Source: Lachnospiraceae bacterium MD329
GTDB lineage: Bacteria; Bacillota; Clostridia; UBA1381
NCBI GenBank assembly: GCA_010206265.1
Contig: VIQV01000023.1
Location: 1-64,000 of the forward strand
DNA length: 64,000 nucleotides
Reading direction: 5' to 3'
The translations under genes were made by a program, and so were the position numbers. Each line of letters begins with the position of its first letter. The first letter of the stretch is position 1. Under the pieces are notes generated by a model that was not told the origin of the DNA, made no database searches, and saw only the letters and a program-made list of their open reading frames with translations. Shown one piece after another: positions 1 through 8,992 of the stretch.

Positions 1-1
1 G

Positions 2-358
2 TTGATACTGGTATTACCTAAATATAGTATAAACGATTATTTAATATGTAAAGTCGGTAATATTATTTCAATGAAATTATTTGTAAAATATCGTAGTAAA
101 GGATATAACTATTATGAAAATTGTAAGCGTTTTTTAGAAAATGTACACACTGTAAAGAAACATCAAAAATTTTGTTGTTTTACACATCAAAAAATAATCA
201 ATTATTTATTAATCCAACAAAAGAAAGGGAATATCAACTCACTAAAAACATATAAACTTCCATTTAAGATTAATGTAGGTAATTTAGAAAAAAATATGGG
301 AAAAACAGATAAATTTAGTGGTAAAAAACAATTATATTTTGTAGTCTTTAAAACCTGA
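2..358 (+). CDS. Hypothetical protein, possibly truncated by the window edge
   Basis: An open frame runs from the first bases of the window to a TGA at 356-358, giving up to 118 residues. It may continue to the left. The product is lysine- and tyrosine-rich, with no signal peptide, membrane segment or family motif that I recognise. The DNA is very AT-rich. A clear intrinsic terminator follows within a few bases of the stop, which supports a real transcribed gene ending here. Function unknown. Confidence 0.35.
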   Translation: MILVLPKYSINDYLICKVGNIISMKLFVKYRSKGYNYYENCKRFLENVHTVKKHQKFCCFTHQKIINYLLIQQKKGNINSLKTYKLPFKINVGNLEKNMGKTDKFSGKKQLYFVVFKT

Positions 359-361
359 ATC

Positions 362-384
362 AGAGAGCCGTAAGGCTCTTTTTT
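362..384 (+). terminator. Intrinsic terminator
   Basis: Stem AGAGCC/GGCTCT around a GTAA loop, followed by six T. It separates the edge gene from the surface-protein gene at 420. Confidence 0.85.
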
Positions 385-419
385 AATGCAAATTCATATC
401 GAAAAGGAGAGGATAAGAA

Positions 420-2660
420 GTGAAAAAGAAAGGAAAAAAGATTATTTGCAGACGATGTATTATGACTTTGACAGTAATACTATCAATATTATATTCGTTT
501 GCAGTATCGAGTGTTATTGCAAATGCGTCAGAACTTGACGGATATACCATAGTGGATTGGAGCAGGGACAGGGACGTGGAGAGCAATGATTCAAACTCTG
601 TTATTGTTGGTGGTGACATTGTATTCTGGCGTTATGTAAATGCCGAGAATCCTGCAAGCGGCGCAATATGGAAAAGTACATTCGGTGATGAGCTTACTGA
701 TAATGAAGTTATGCAAATATGGAGTGGCGATTTTGGAGAAAAATATATTTCTGCAAGCGTAGATATTGACGCTATACCTGATGAGAATATCAGGAGTTAT
801 ATATATAATCATATGGAAGAGGGAGTACCTGAGCTTAAACTGAAATTTGATATTGACGCAGATGTTCCCGGAGATGATAATGAGAAAAAAGCAGCTAATT
901 TATTTAAAGGTGATGTAGGCTATCGTATTTATCGAGATAATAATGGTTCAGACAGAATAGAACTTAAATTCAGTCCTAAATTTTATGTTATAGACAATGA
1001 TGATAAGACAGATGAAAATACTTATTTACCGCATATGCCAAACAAAACATTACCAAGAGCACGTTATCCATACAGTTCGGTGCTGTTTTCAATGTGGGGA
1101 TTTGAGGGCGGCAATAACGACCATTATGGAGCATTAGAGGTGATTGAGGGGAATGACCCTCGGTATATTTACGGTCAGAGCTTTGGCTACGGAGATGTAA
1201 TGGAAAAAGGAAAAATACCTAATAATATGGTATATCCAAATTTTGAGGCAGGACAAATAAATCCTGAAGGAAACTGGGCAGGAACTATTGAGGCTGATAC
1301 CCTTGATAGTAATCTTATACGCATAGGTCAGCAATATAAGTCTAACGGCGATTTATGGTATTATTCTTATGGTGGAGCGGTAGGATATGATTTTAAATTT
1401 CCATTTAAGGTATCACTTGCGGTTGATATAGCTCCTAAGGTGACTAAACGTATTATAAATTCAAATACAGGTGAAATTTTGCACGAGAGTACAGAGGTTC
1501 TTGATAAAGAAACAATCACCAAATCATATATTCTTGCCGATAATAATGGATTTGTCCTTATAGACAATGTTCCGAATGAGGAATACACATACAACCATTT
1601 TGAGATTAAACGCGGTGACAATGAGGAGCTTATCAATCGTGATGATAAAACTGTAGCTGATGTATCTTTCAGTGATAAGGTTAATCATAAAATCCTTGAT
1701 GTATATGTTATACCAAAAAGTAAACAGTCTAAGCTTAGAATACGATATATAGATAAAGAAACCAATAAAGAGATAAAATCAGAGGAAAAGGAAGGCAGGG
1801 TGCTTGATAAGCCTGAAGACAAAGACATAATCGAATATAGAATTAAAGACATAGATTGTATGGGTGTTGAGGACTATGTTATAACAGATGTCGCCGGAAA
1901 TGTAGAAAATACCGTAAAGTATCCGCCGAATAAAGACGTAAAGGTAACAGTTACAGGGGATAAACCGGTAAAAATTCTTATTATACATCTTATTAATACG
2001 TGCGGAACTCCCGAAGATGATAATATTGAAACTGTTCCGATAGCTCCGTCAATATGTGACAGTGATACAAGCAGCATTACTTGGCAGGAACAGACAAGAC
2101 ACACATTTACAGATGGTGACGGTTATAGACAAACTTGTTATCATACATATACATATCGTGCAACATTAAGCGTTGATGAGGTGAACTTGTCACCTGAAAT
2201 ATTGAAAAGCGGTTATGGTATGGATGTGAATTTAAAAACGAGTGTGAGCTGGAGGAGTATAGAACAAGAAAGAAGTATTCCCGGTTGTCCTGAAAAGTTT
2301 ACAGGAACAAGAAATCCTGATAACAGACCTGCACCGCCTACAAGAGCAACTGCACGATTGGGCTGGGTTACAAAAACATTTGGAGGTCAATTTATTCAGG
2401 ATAGTTCCGTGTCATTAAAAATGATACATAGTACGGTGAGTGAGTCAGAATTTTCCGCGCCGTATAATAATGTTGTAGAAGAAAACAAGCTGTATACAGA
2501 TATATGGCTCAGCGGAACAAAGGAACAGCCCAGAAAACATAAAATTGCCTTTGATATTTACGGCGGTGGAGTTGACGGAACGGAATGGTGTACAACTGTT
2601 GAAAAGATATTTACAATCAACGGTGATATGTACGAAGACGACGGTACAACGTCAACATAA
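420..2660 (+). CDS. Large secreted surface protein of the conjugative element
   Basis: 746 residues starting with GTG behind an AAGGAGAGG ribosome binding site. The N-terminus (about residues 1-37) is a classic signal peptide: a lysine/arginine-rich start, a hydrophobic core and an ANA-S cleavage-like site. The mature part is acidic. A region near residues 430-470 with the pattern RYIDKETNKEI resembles MucBP-type wall-protein repeats. The C-terminal third contains several cysteines and many aromatic, threonine-rich beta-type stretches. There is no LPXTG or SLH anchor, so retention would need a partner. It is the first gene of the transfer/pilus block and is closed by its own terminator. An adhesin or pilus-associated role is inferred from position only. 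Confidence 0.7.
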   Translation: MKKKGKKIICRRCIMTLTVILSILYSFAVSSVIANASELDGYTIVDWSRDRDVESNDSNSVIVGGDIVFWRYVNAENPASGAIWKSTFGDELTDNEVMQIWSGDFGEKYISASVDIDAIPDENIRSYIYNHMEEGVPELKLKFDIDADVPGDDNEKKAANLFKGDVGYRIYRDNNGSDRIELKFSPKFYVIDNDDKTDENTYLPHMPNKTLPRARYPYSSVLFSMWGFEGGNNDHYGALEVIEGNDPRYIYGQSFGYGDVMEKGKIPNNMVYPNFEAGQINPEGNWAGTIEADTLDSNLIRIGQQYKSNGDLWYYSYGGAVGYDFKFPFKVSLAVDIAPKVTKRIINSNTGEILHESTEVLDKETITKSYILADNNGFVLIDNVPNEEYTYNHFEIKRGDNEELINRDDKTVADVSFSDKVNHKILDVYVIPKSKQSKLRIRYIDKETNKEIKSEEKEGRVLDKPEDKDIIEYRIKDIDCMGVEDYVITDVAGNVENTVKYPPNKDVKVTVTGDKPVKILIIHLINTCGTPEDDNIETVPIAPSICDSDTSSITWQEQTRHTFTDGDGYRQTCYHTYTYRATLSVDEVNLSPEILKSGYGMDVNLKTSVSWRSIEQERSIPGCPEKFTGTRNPDNRPAPPTRATARLGWVTKTFGGQFIQDSSVSLKMIHSTVSESEFSAPYNNVVEENKLYTDIWLSGTKEQPRKHKIAFDIYGGGVDGTEWCTTVEKIFTINGDMYEDDGTTST

Positions 2661-2681
2661 CAGAAAAAGAAGTATAATTGC

Positions 2682-2708
2682 AAAAGAGCAGCTTATCTGC
2701 TCTTTTTT
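2682..2708 (+). terminator. Intrinsic terminator
   Basis: GAGCAG/CTGCTC stem with a CTTAT loop and a T6 run, flanked by A and T tracts, just after the surface-protein gene. Confidence 0.85.
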
Positions 2709-2729
2709 GTTATATAAGTACGAAAGAAG

Positions 2730-4094
2730 GTGAGTAATATAGCAATAGACCCGAGAACTGCTGCAAAAATAGCAGCGGCAGTGAAACAAAGACTTGATAA
2801 TTTACTTGATGATGGCAATGGAAACAATACTATTATTGCCATTGTATTAGCTATTGTAATTGGAATAACTGTAATTGTATTTCCGATATATGCTATATTG
2901 AATCCTCTCGAGGCTTTACGTATTGCAAAAGGTGACAGTGAAATAACTGAAGATTATTTGGGTTACATAGCCGGAAAGTATGAAACAGGGAGTTCTGACC
3001 CCAGTTTTATCAGTTCTGGAGCTGGAGATTACGGTGGTGTTTCTTATGGTATTCCTCAATTCCCTACAAACGGTGGTATGGCAAAACGCTTTACAAATTG
3101 GCTTGCAGCACAGGATAATGAATTGGGAGCATTGTTTGATGGTTTATCGCCGCCAACCGCTGAATTTAATGCAGCGTGGAAAACAGCAGCTGAACAGAAT
3201 AGAAGTAAATTTGCCGGCTATCAAATAACATATTCACATCAGGTGGACGTTGTTCCATTGGTTAATACTTGTTTGAGAGTGTTAAATATAGATTTCAATC
3301 GTTCGCGTTGTTTGCAAGAGTTAATAATATCAACCGGACAGCAATTTGGTCCGGGTACATCAATTATAAGACGTTCCGGAGTTACTGAAAGTATGGACGA
3401 CGCTACCATAATAAAACGTGTATATGAATATAAGCGTAATTCTGTAGGGTCGTATTTTTCAGGGTCAAGTGCAGAGGTTAGAAATAGTTTGCGTACAGGT
3501 AGATTTGTTAATGAGGAAAAAGACCTGTTGCAGCTTGTCGGGCAGCCGCCGCTCGGCATTATAGGTGAAGATGAAACAATGGGGGTAAACACAGGATATA
3601 ATTTGGGACGTGACCCCGGATATGCTGCACTGAAAAAGTTTTTATTATCTTGGGCATTTAATGGCGATAACATAGTAGAAAATCAAGGTGGTGCTGGTGG
3701 TGAATTGGTAATAGGTGATGCAGAAGGTATAGTAAGCGGCGCGCAAGAATTCCTTGGTGTTCCGTATGTTTGGGGTGGTACTTCTCCATCAGGATTTGAC
3801 TGTTCGGGGCTGGTGCAATATGTATTTAATCAGAAGGGAATACAAGTACATAGAACGTCACAGGAACAATTTAGATTTGACGGTCAGCTCATAAGCAGGG
3901 AAGAACTGAAATCTGGTGACCTTGTATTTTTTGATACAGAGGGCAGTGGAGAGGCAACACACGTCGGCATATATGCAGGAAATAATATAATGATACACGC
4001 CCCACATACAGGAGATGTTGTAAAATATACGGACATTACCGGTAACTATTATGTATCACATTATTTGGGGGCAAAGCGGATAATCAAACAATAG
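2730..4094 (+). CDS. Membrane-anchored bifunctional wall hydrolase (muramidase-like plus NlpC/P60), VirB1/CwlT role
   Basis: 454 residues. A transmembrane segment lies at about residues 36-60, followed by a region around residues 80-110 with YETGSSDP and a GDYGGVSYGIPQF-type motif, as in phage and chitosanase-like peptidoglycan hydrolases. The C-terminal 110 residues are an NlpC/P60 endopeptidase: catalytic Cys in DCSGLV, His in ATHVGIY and a further His in MIHAP. Two-domain wall hydrolases of this layout (CwlT of Tn916-type elements) open peptidoglycan locally for the transfer channel. The start is GTG 2730. The nearest purine-rich motif abuts it, so the exact start is uncertain. First gene of a long run without internal terminators. 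Confidence 0.88.
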   Translation: MSNIAIDPRTAAKIAAAVKQRLDNLLDDGNGNNTIIAIVLAIVIGITVIVFPIYAILNPLEALRIAKGDSEITEDYLGYIAGKYETGSSDPSFISSGAGDYGGVSYGIPQFPTNGGMAKRFTNWLAAQDNELGALFDGLSPPTAEFNAAWKTAAEQNRSKFAGYQITYSHQVDVVPLVNTCLRVLNIDFNRSRCLQELIISTGQQFGPGTSIIRRSGVTESMDDATIIKRVYEYKRNSVGSYFSGSSAEVRNSLRTGRFVNEEKDLLQLVGQPPLGIIGEDETMGVNTGYNLGRDPGYAALKKFLLSWAFNGDNIVENQGGAGGELVIGDAEGIVSGAQEFLGVPYVWGGTSPSGFDCSGLVQYVFNQKGIQVHRTSQEQFRFDGQLISREELKSGDLVFFDTEGSGEATHVGIYAGNNIMIHAPHTGDVVKYTDITGNYYVSHYLGAKRIIKQ

Positions 4095-4110
4095 AGAGGG
4101 AGGATTTTGT

Positions 4111-4404
4111 ATGACAGAAAAAAAGAAAAATGTATTTGAATTACTGATTTTTGCAGTGCTTATGATTGCGTTAATACTGTATTACGGTTTTGGTAAAAAC
4201 AAAGATAAGCCTCATAATGAGAATTCAGATATTACAGTAGTTCAGACCAGTATTCCAACTGATACACCACTTACTGCAGTTGAATCGGAAAATAAAGCTA
4301 ATGAGAATAATCAAAAAATGCCTTCAGCTACAATGGATATTAATTCATCAGTATCGGCAAAATCAGATGAATATCATAATGAAACAGAAGAAGGGGTGCA
4401 ATAA
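4111..4404 (+). CDS. Small membrane-anchored protein of the element
   Basis: 97 residues: a short lysine-rich cytoplasmic tail, one transmembrane helix (about residues 9-27), then a hydrophilic, serine/threonine/asparagine-rich external tail with no recognisable domain. An AGAGGGAGG ribosome binding site precedes the ATG. It sits between the wall hydrolase and the TadZ-like gene and ends three bases before the latter's GTG, so the genes are co-translated. No family recognised. A membrane accessory of the pilus or transfer channel is the simplest reading. Confidence 0.65.
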   Translation: MTEKKKNVFELLIFAVLMIALILYYGFGKNKDKPHNENSDITVVQTSIPTDTPLTAVESENKANENNQKMPSATMDINSSVSAKSDEYHNETEEGVQ

Positions 4405-4407
4405 GAA

Positions 4408-5547
4408 GTGATACAGATTTTACATTATTACTGTAAACCACACAAAGCAGACCTTTTAAATAATATAACTTATCCGAGAGGTATATCCTGTCAAATACAG
4501 ACGGGTTATATAGATATATCTGATATAGTCAAAGAATTGAATAATAAAATGCACATTGACTGTATTGTTATTGATGATGAGTTATTTGGAACTATGCCGG
4601 AGGCGGAGGATATAGTTTCTAAATTAGAGGTGTTGAAATATGTAACAGAGAATACAGAAATTTTGATTATAGCTCTTGACCGTAACCAGAATGATGACAT
4701 TATAGCAGCTATACATAAAAATGGTGTTGCAGACTGTATTATCACTAAGGATATGTCAGAGCGTTTTGAAAGTATTGTAGCAGAGTATTTTGATGGAGCG
4801 GTTAATTCTATAGTATCAAATTCTGATATAGAAGTACAGTACACAAATGGCAATGTTGCTGAAAGTGAAATCTTTAAGCAGAGTACAGATAATGAAGAAT
4901 TAAATGTACCTGTAGCGGCTCCGGAGATTATAAATGATTCAGTTGAGGTTGACACAGCAGAAGAAACCAAGCTAGATACAGATGGAGTTTTTGAAACGTA
5001 TGATAATTCAATGATTACCATTGGGGTATGTGGATTACAACCACATATAGGGGCAACACATCACGCATTAGCTATTGCAAAAGCAATAGCTAATACACAT
5101 AAACGTGTATGCTACAAGGAAAACAATAATCATTGTGCATATAATGTGCTTCAGACCGGAGGAATGGCAGTCGAAAAAGCAGGATATATTTCAATGGCTG
5201 GAATTGATATTTTTAATGAAAATACAGATATTATTCCAGATAAATATTCCTTCTGCGTTATAGATTTTGGGTATATAGGTGAGTGTCACGAGGCTGACTT
5301 TTTTGATACGGATATTCCCGTTATTATAGCCGGAGCAAAGGACTGGGAAATTCATCATTTTATAGGAGCATATCAGTCAGGTACTCTTGAAAAGGCAAAT
5401 ATATTGATGAATTTTTTCCCTATGCACGAACAATTAAATTTTAAAAATGCCTTTCCGACGTTAAATATATGGTTTTCAGAGTATGCGCCAGAGGTATTTG
5501 ACCCTCAAAATAATGTAGATATATATAAGCAAATTATAAACAATTGA
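4408..5547 (+). CDS. TadZ/CpaE-like protein: receiver-like N-domain and degenerate ParA/MinD-type ATPase
   Basis: 379 residues. Residues 1-130 look like a receiver or pseudo-receiver fold (hydrophobic strands ending in IVIDDELF and ILIIALD). A linker rich in acidic residues and valine follows, and from about residue 195 a ParA/MinD-like domain begins. Where a P-loop is expected the protein has GLQPHIGATHHA, without the usual GK[ST], so nucleotide binding is doubtful. The two-domain architecture is that of TadZ/CpaE, which localises Tad pilus machines at the membrane. Its neighbours (CpaB-like, MinD-like, CpaF-like) support this. GTG start with a GGGG-rich ribosome binding site. Confidence 0.65.
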   Translation: MIQILHYYCKPHKADLLNNITYPRGISCQIQTGYIDISDIVKELNNKMHIDCIVIDDELFGTMPEAEDIVSKLEVLKYVTENTEILIIALDRNQNDDIIAAIHKNGVADCIITKDMSERFESIVAEYFDGAVNSIVSNSDIEVQYTNGNVAESEIFKQSTDNEELNVPVAAPEIINDSVEVDTAEETKLDTDGVFETYDNSMITIGVCGLQPHIGATHHALAIAKAIANTHKRVCYKENNNHCAYNVLQTGGMAVEKAGYISMAGIDIFNENTDIIPDKYSFCVIDFGYIGECHEADFFDTDIPVIIAGAKDWEIHHFIGAYQSGTLEKANILMNFFPMHEQLNFKNAFPTLNIWFSEYAPEVFDPQNNVDIYKQIINN

Positions 5548-5564
5548 TGGAGGAATGATAAGTT

Positions 5565-6254
5565 ATGAAATTTTTAAAGAACAAAATTGTAATTGCGGCA
5601 TTGTGTTTTGCGGTGGCTATTGTAATAGCGTTTGTATTAGTGCCATCAAGCAATAAACACGGGGAAACAACCAATGTCATTAAAGTGAGTTCTACAATAA
5701 CAGAAAATACAAAAATAACAGAAAAAATGTTAAAAGAAGTTGCTGTAAGTAGTGATAGCGTTCCTGATGGAGCAATAACAGATAAAAATGATGTTGTAGG
5801 GAAATACGCAAGAGTTGCTCTTTATCCATCAGATTACATAATCAATGATAAACTAAGCACGATTGATACTGAAAGTAATTTATATTCTTTGCAAAGTGGA
5901 GAAATGGCTATCAGTGTAACTCCTAAAACTCTTGCAAAAAGTGTAAGCGGTAATCTTCTTATTGGAGATGTGGTACAAATATATGCATATGATACGCAGG
6001 CAAAAACTTTAAACGAAGATAGCGGAAGGTGGTATTTTGAGGTGCTTGCAATAGATAACAGTAAGAGCGAAAATGTTTCAGGTGTTGACCTTGAAAATGC
6101 CTCAGATATAGTGCCTGCTGCAATAACAGTTAAAGCAATATCCCCAGAACAGGTAAAAAGCATTGTTGAGATGGAAATGAATAACGATATACAGGTAGTC
6201 TTTGCCGGACGAGGTGAAACGGCAGCAACACTTTTGGGTAAGGCGGTGAATTGA
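5565..6254 (+). CDS. cpaB: CpaB/RcpC-like SAF-domain pilus assembly protein
   Basis: 229 residues. An N-terminal transmembrane or signal segment (residues 7-27) is followed by an SAF domain (about residues 38-100, with VIKVSSTITENTKIT and a YPSDYI motif) and a second conserved region beginning MAISVTPK and containing the LLIGDVVQIYAYD motif typical of CpaB/RcpC. Proteins of this family are periplasmic or extracytoplasmic parts of Flp/Tad pilus assembly. In Gram-positives they are membrane-anchored outside the cell. A GGAGG site precedes the ATG. The next gene begins two bases after the stop, indicating tight coupling. Confidence 0.82.
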   Translation: MKFLKNKIVIAALCFAVAIVIAFVLVPSSNKHGETTNVIKVSSTITENTKITEKMLKEVAVSSDSVPDGAITDKNDVVGKYARVALYPSDYIINDKLSTIDTESNLYSLQSGEMAISVTPKTLAKSVSGNLLIGDVVQIYAYDTQAKTLNEDSGRWYFEVLAIDNSKSENVSGVDLENASDIVPAAITVKAISPEQVKSIVEMEMNNDIQVVFAGRGETAATLLGKAVN

Positions 6255-6255
6255 T

Positions 6256-7023
6256 GTGAGTGGAAGAATTATTGCAGTATCAGGAGGAGATGGAGTAGGG
6301 AAATCTACAGTATGTGCGAATTTAGCCTCGCTATTATCTGAAGACGATAAGCTTGTAATTGTATTTGGAACGAGAACAGATTATCCATCTATACAGTCAT
6401 ATTTTAATATACTTGTACCTGAAGAGCGGAGCTTAAAGAAACTGTATGAAGATGTGTCAATGGATTTGAGCATTGATATAAAAGATTATCTTGTTCAATA
6501 TAAGAACAGCAATGTATTTATTTTGACAGTTCCGGATAATACAAAAGCTCTAACTTTAGCTGATGAAAATTTAATGCCAACACAGCAACAATGTAAGAAT
6601 ATCATACTATCGTTACAGCAGTTGTGTGATTATCTAATTATTGATTGCGATACCAATATAAGAAATGCTATGTCAGCGTGGGGACAAAATTATGCTGATA
6701 TTGTTCTGCATATTGTTAAACTTACTCAGCAAGGTTTAAGATTTACTAATGCATATATGGACTACTATAATGAAATATGGCGAGGTAAAGTAATTCATAT
6801 TGCTAATGCTGATAAAAACTATATTGGTACTAAAAAATTTGAAAATGCAGTTGATGTCGGATTGCATTTTGATTTGAGTCTGCCATATGATGAACAAGTG
6901 GAACTATCAGAAAATACAGGCGTTCCGGCAATAGAGAATTATCACAAATTGAAATTGTTTAGCGAAAATTACAGGAGTTGTATTTTTGAGCTAATGAATT
7001 TAGTATCATCAACAAATGATTAA
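6256..7023 (+). CDS. MinD/ParA-like P-loop ATPase of the Tad cluster
   Basis: 255 residues starting with GTG. An intact deviant-type Walker A motif, GGDGVGKST, lies at about residues 10-18, and a LIIDCDTN Walker-B-like stretch near residue 133. The fold is that of MinD/ParA ATPases. Unlike the TadZ-like protein upstream, this one keeps the catalytic P-loop, so the pair may divide receiver and ATPase duties between two polypeptides. It lies directly between cpaB and ssb. A role in positioning the pilus or transfer complex is inferred. Confidence 0.75.
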   Translation: MSGRIIAVSGGDGVGKSTVCANLASLLSEDDKLVIVFGTRTDYPSIQSYFNILVPEERSLKKLYEDVSMDLSIDIKDYLVQYKNSNVFILTVPDNTKALTLADENLMPTQQQCKNIILSLQQLCDYLIIDCDTNIRNAMSAWGQNYADIVLHIVKLTQQGLRFTNAYMDYYNEIWRGKVIHIANADKNYIGTKKFENAVDVGLHFDLSLPYDEQVELSENTGVPAIENYHKLKLFSENYRSCIFELMNLVSSTND

Positions 7024-7083
7024 GTTAAAAATAAAAGGTGGTGATGTTATGTTTTGAAAGTGTTCTGGAGAGGAGGTGAAATT

Positions 7084-7497
7084 ATGAATAAAGTAATTAT
7101 TATGGGTCGGCTTACGCGAGATGTTGAAATACGCCAGACCCCAAATGGAATTGTATTTGCACAGTTTTCTGTTGCAATTAATAGACGTGTAAGTAAAGAA
7201 AAGGAGCAGAAAGCCGATTTTATAAGTTGCAAGGCTTGGCGACAGACAGCGGAATTTATAAGTAAATATTTCAATAAAGGAAGTATGATAGCAATAGTCG
7301 GACATTTGCAGACGGATAGTTGGGAGAAAGATGGTAAAAAACATTATTCAACCACAGTTATTGTTGAAGATATATCATTTACGGGTTCTAAACACAAGTC
7401 AGATGAGAATCTGCAAGCAGAACTTGATAATAATGGTGAATATGACTATGAGGACTTTGTTGATTTAGGAGAGAATGAGGAAGAACCACCGTTTTAA
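7084..7497 (+). CDS. ssb: Single-stranded DNA-binding protein of the element
   Basis: 137 residues from the ATG at 7084, chosen because AGGAGGTGAAATT lies directly upstream; an in-frame start further left is not needed. Typical SSB OB-fold: it begins MNKVIIMGRLT, with FAQFSVAINR and FISCKAWRQTAEFI motifs. The acidic C-terminal tail ends EEEPPF, matching the DDxPF-type tip that recruits replication proteins. Conjugative elements often carry their own SSB to protect transferred single strands. Its position inside the Tad block, ahead of the cpaF ATPase, is notable. Confidence 0.95.
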   Translation: MNKVIIMGRLTRDVEIRQTPNGIVFAQFSVAINRRVSKEKEQKADFISCKAWRQTAEFISKYFNKGSMIAIVGHLQTDSWEKDGKKHYSTTVIVEDISFTGSKHKSDENLQAELDNNGEYDYEDFVDLGENEEEPPF

Positions 7498-7519
7498 AGG
7501 AAGGAGATAAACAAAGAGA

Positions 7520-8992
7520 ATGGGAAATGCACTGGATTATGTATATGAAATGGGAAAAAGACCTAATGCTAATACCAATAATGAGCGTAGTGTATCTAAC
7601 CGTAAAATTGTTAAAAAAGAATATGTGGACATTCTTGAATTCATACGAAAGGAAATATCAACTAATCACGCCAATGAATTGGCGGAGGTTATATCTGACG
7701 CATCGGGACAAACGGTTTTAAAGAATCTTATTAAACAATATATCAATTCAAATAACTTTATGTGTTCTGATATTGAGAATTTTGAGTCGTTAGTAAATAA
7801 GATTTTTGAGGATATGGCTGGATTTGGATTACTAACACAGTACATATATGACAAAGATGTTGAAGAAATCAACATAACTGCGTGGAATAATATTGAAGTA
7901 TTAAGTCCGAATTACAAGGGTGGACTGAAAAAACTTGATGAAACCTTTGCATCACCTCAACAGGCTATTGATATTGTACAAAAAATGTGTGCTTGTGGCG
8001 GCATTAGACTTGATGAATCGCAGCCTGTCAAGGATAGTTATATTTTTAAAGGTACGAGGTGCAGTGCTATAATGTATCCGGCAGTAGATAAAGAAACAGG
8101 AGTATCTGCGTCAATCAGGCGACAGAAGAAAAGGGCTATAACAAAAAAGAAATTGTTAGATGAAAATTCAGCTATTGCAGAGGAATTAGATTTTATATCT
8201 ATGTGTATAAATTGTGGTGTATCTGTAGGATATACAGGTGGCACTGGTTCGGGTAAAACGGCAGATATGGGAATTGTACTAAGAGATATACCTTACAATA
8301 AACGTATTTATTCAATTGAGGATAGCAGAGAACTCGACCTTATAGCCACTGATGATAACGGAAAAGTGTTAAATCGAGTTGTTCATACAGTAACACGTCC
8401 GCACGAGGATACAAAAAGCAATGTAGACGCAGAGTTGCTGCTAAAAGAGGCATTAAGGCAACATCCTGATATAATAGTTCCTGCTGAAATGCGAGGAGCA
8501 GAGGCGTGGACAGCAGTTAATGCAGGATTGACAGGACACACAATTGTTACAAGCGTACACGCTAATTCTGCAGAGGAGGCATATGAGCGTATTTTTATGT
8601 TATGTCTGGAGAAAAACGCAAATCTAACTGAAAAAATGCTTATGACACAAATTATAAAGGCTTTTCCAATTATGGTATTTAAAAAACAACTTCCAGACGG
8701 GTCAAGAAAAATAATGTCAGTTGTTGAGGGGCTTGACTATAATGAGGGACGAGTTAGATATAATACAATATTCCGTTTTCAAAAAACACGTCAATATGTT
8801 GATAATGATGGAGAACTGAGGATAGAAGGACATCATAAACGTATGGGCTGCATATCTGATATACTTGCATTAAAGTTATATGAAAATGGTGCTGAAGTAG
8901 ATACCATTTTACAATATGCAAAAGTGGGTTGGAACGCAGAGGCTACCTATGCTGCTCTTGAGGGGGGTGACATTGAAAATGCTATATTATAG
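7520..8992 (+). CDS. cpaF: CpaF/TadA-type secretion ATPase
   Basis: 490 residues. An N-terminal domain with the GFGLLTQYIYDKDVEEI segment (VirB11/CpaF family) precedes a RecA-like core with Walker A GGTGSGKT near residue 242, the acidic Asp box IEDSRELDL, the Walker-B-like DIIVPAEMRGAEAW and the His box HANSAEEA. Family members are hexameric cytoplasmic motors that power Tad pilus polymerisation. They are also close relatives of VirB11, which Gram-positive conjugation systems usually lack. Followed with overlap by tadB. Could serve the pilus, the DNA channel, or both. Confidence 0.92.
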   Translation: MGNALDYVYEMGKRPNANTNNERSVSNRKIVKKEYVDILEFIRKEISTNHANELAEVISDASGQTVLKNLIKQYINSNNFMCSDIENFESLVNKIFEDMAGFGLLTQYIYDKDVEEINITAWNNIEVLSPNYKGGLKKLDETFASPQQAIDIVQKMCACGGIRLDESQPVKDSYIFKGTRCSAIMYPAVDKETGVSASIRRQKKRAITKKKLLDENSAIAEELDFISMCINCGVSVGYTGGTGSGKTADMGIVLRDIPYNKRIYSIEDSRELDLIATDDNGKVLNRVVHTVTRPHEDTKSNVDAELLLKEALRQHPDIIVPAEMRGAEAWTAVNAGLTGHTIVTSVHANSAEEAYERIFMLCLEKNANLTEKMLMTQIIKAFPIMVFKKQLPDGSRKIMSVVEGLDYNEGRVRYNTIFRFQKTRQYVDNDGELRIEGHHKRMGCISDILALKLYENGAEVDTILQYAKVGWNAEATYAALEGGDIENAIL

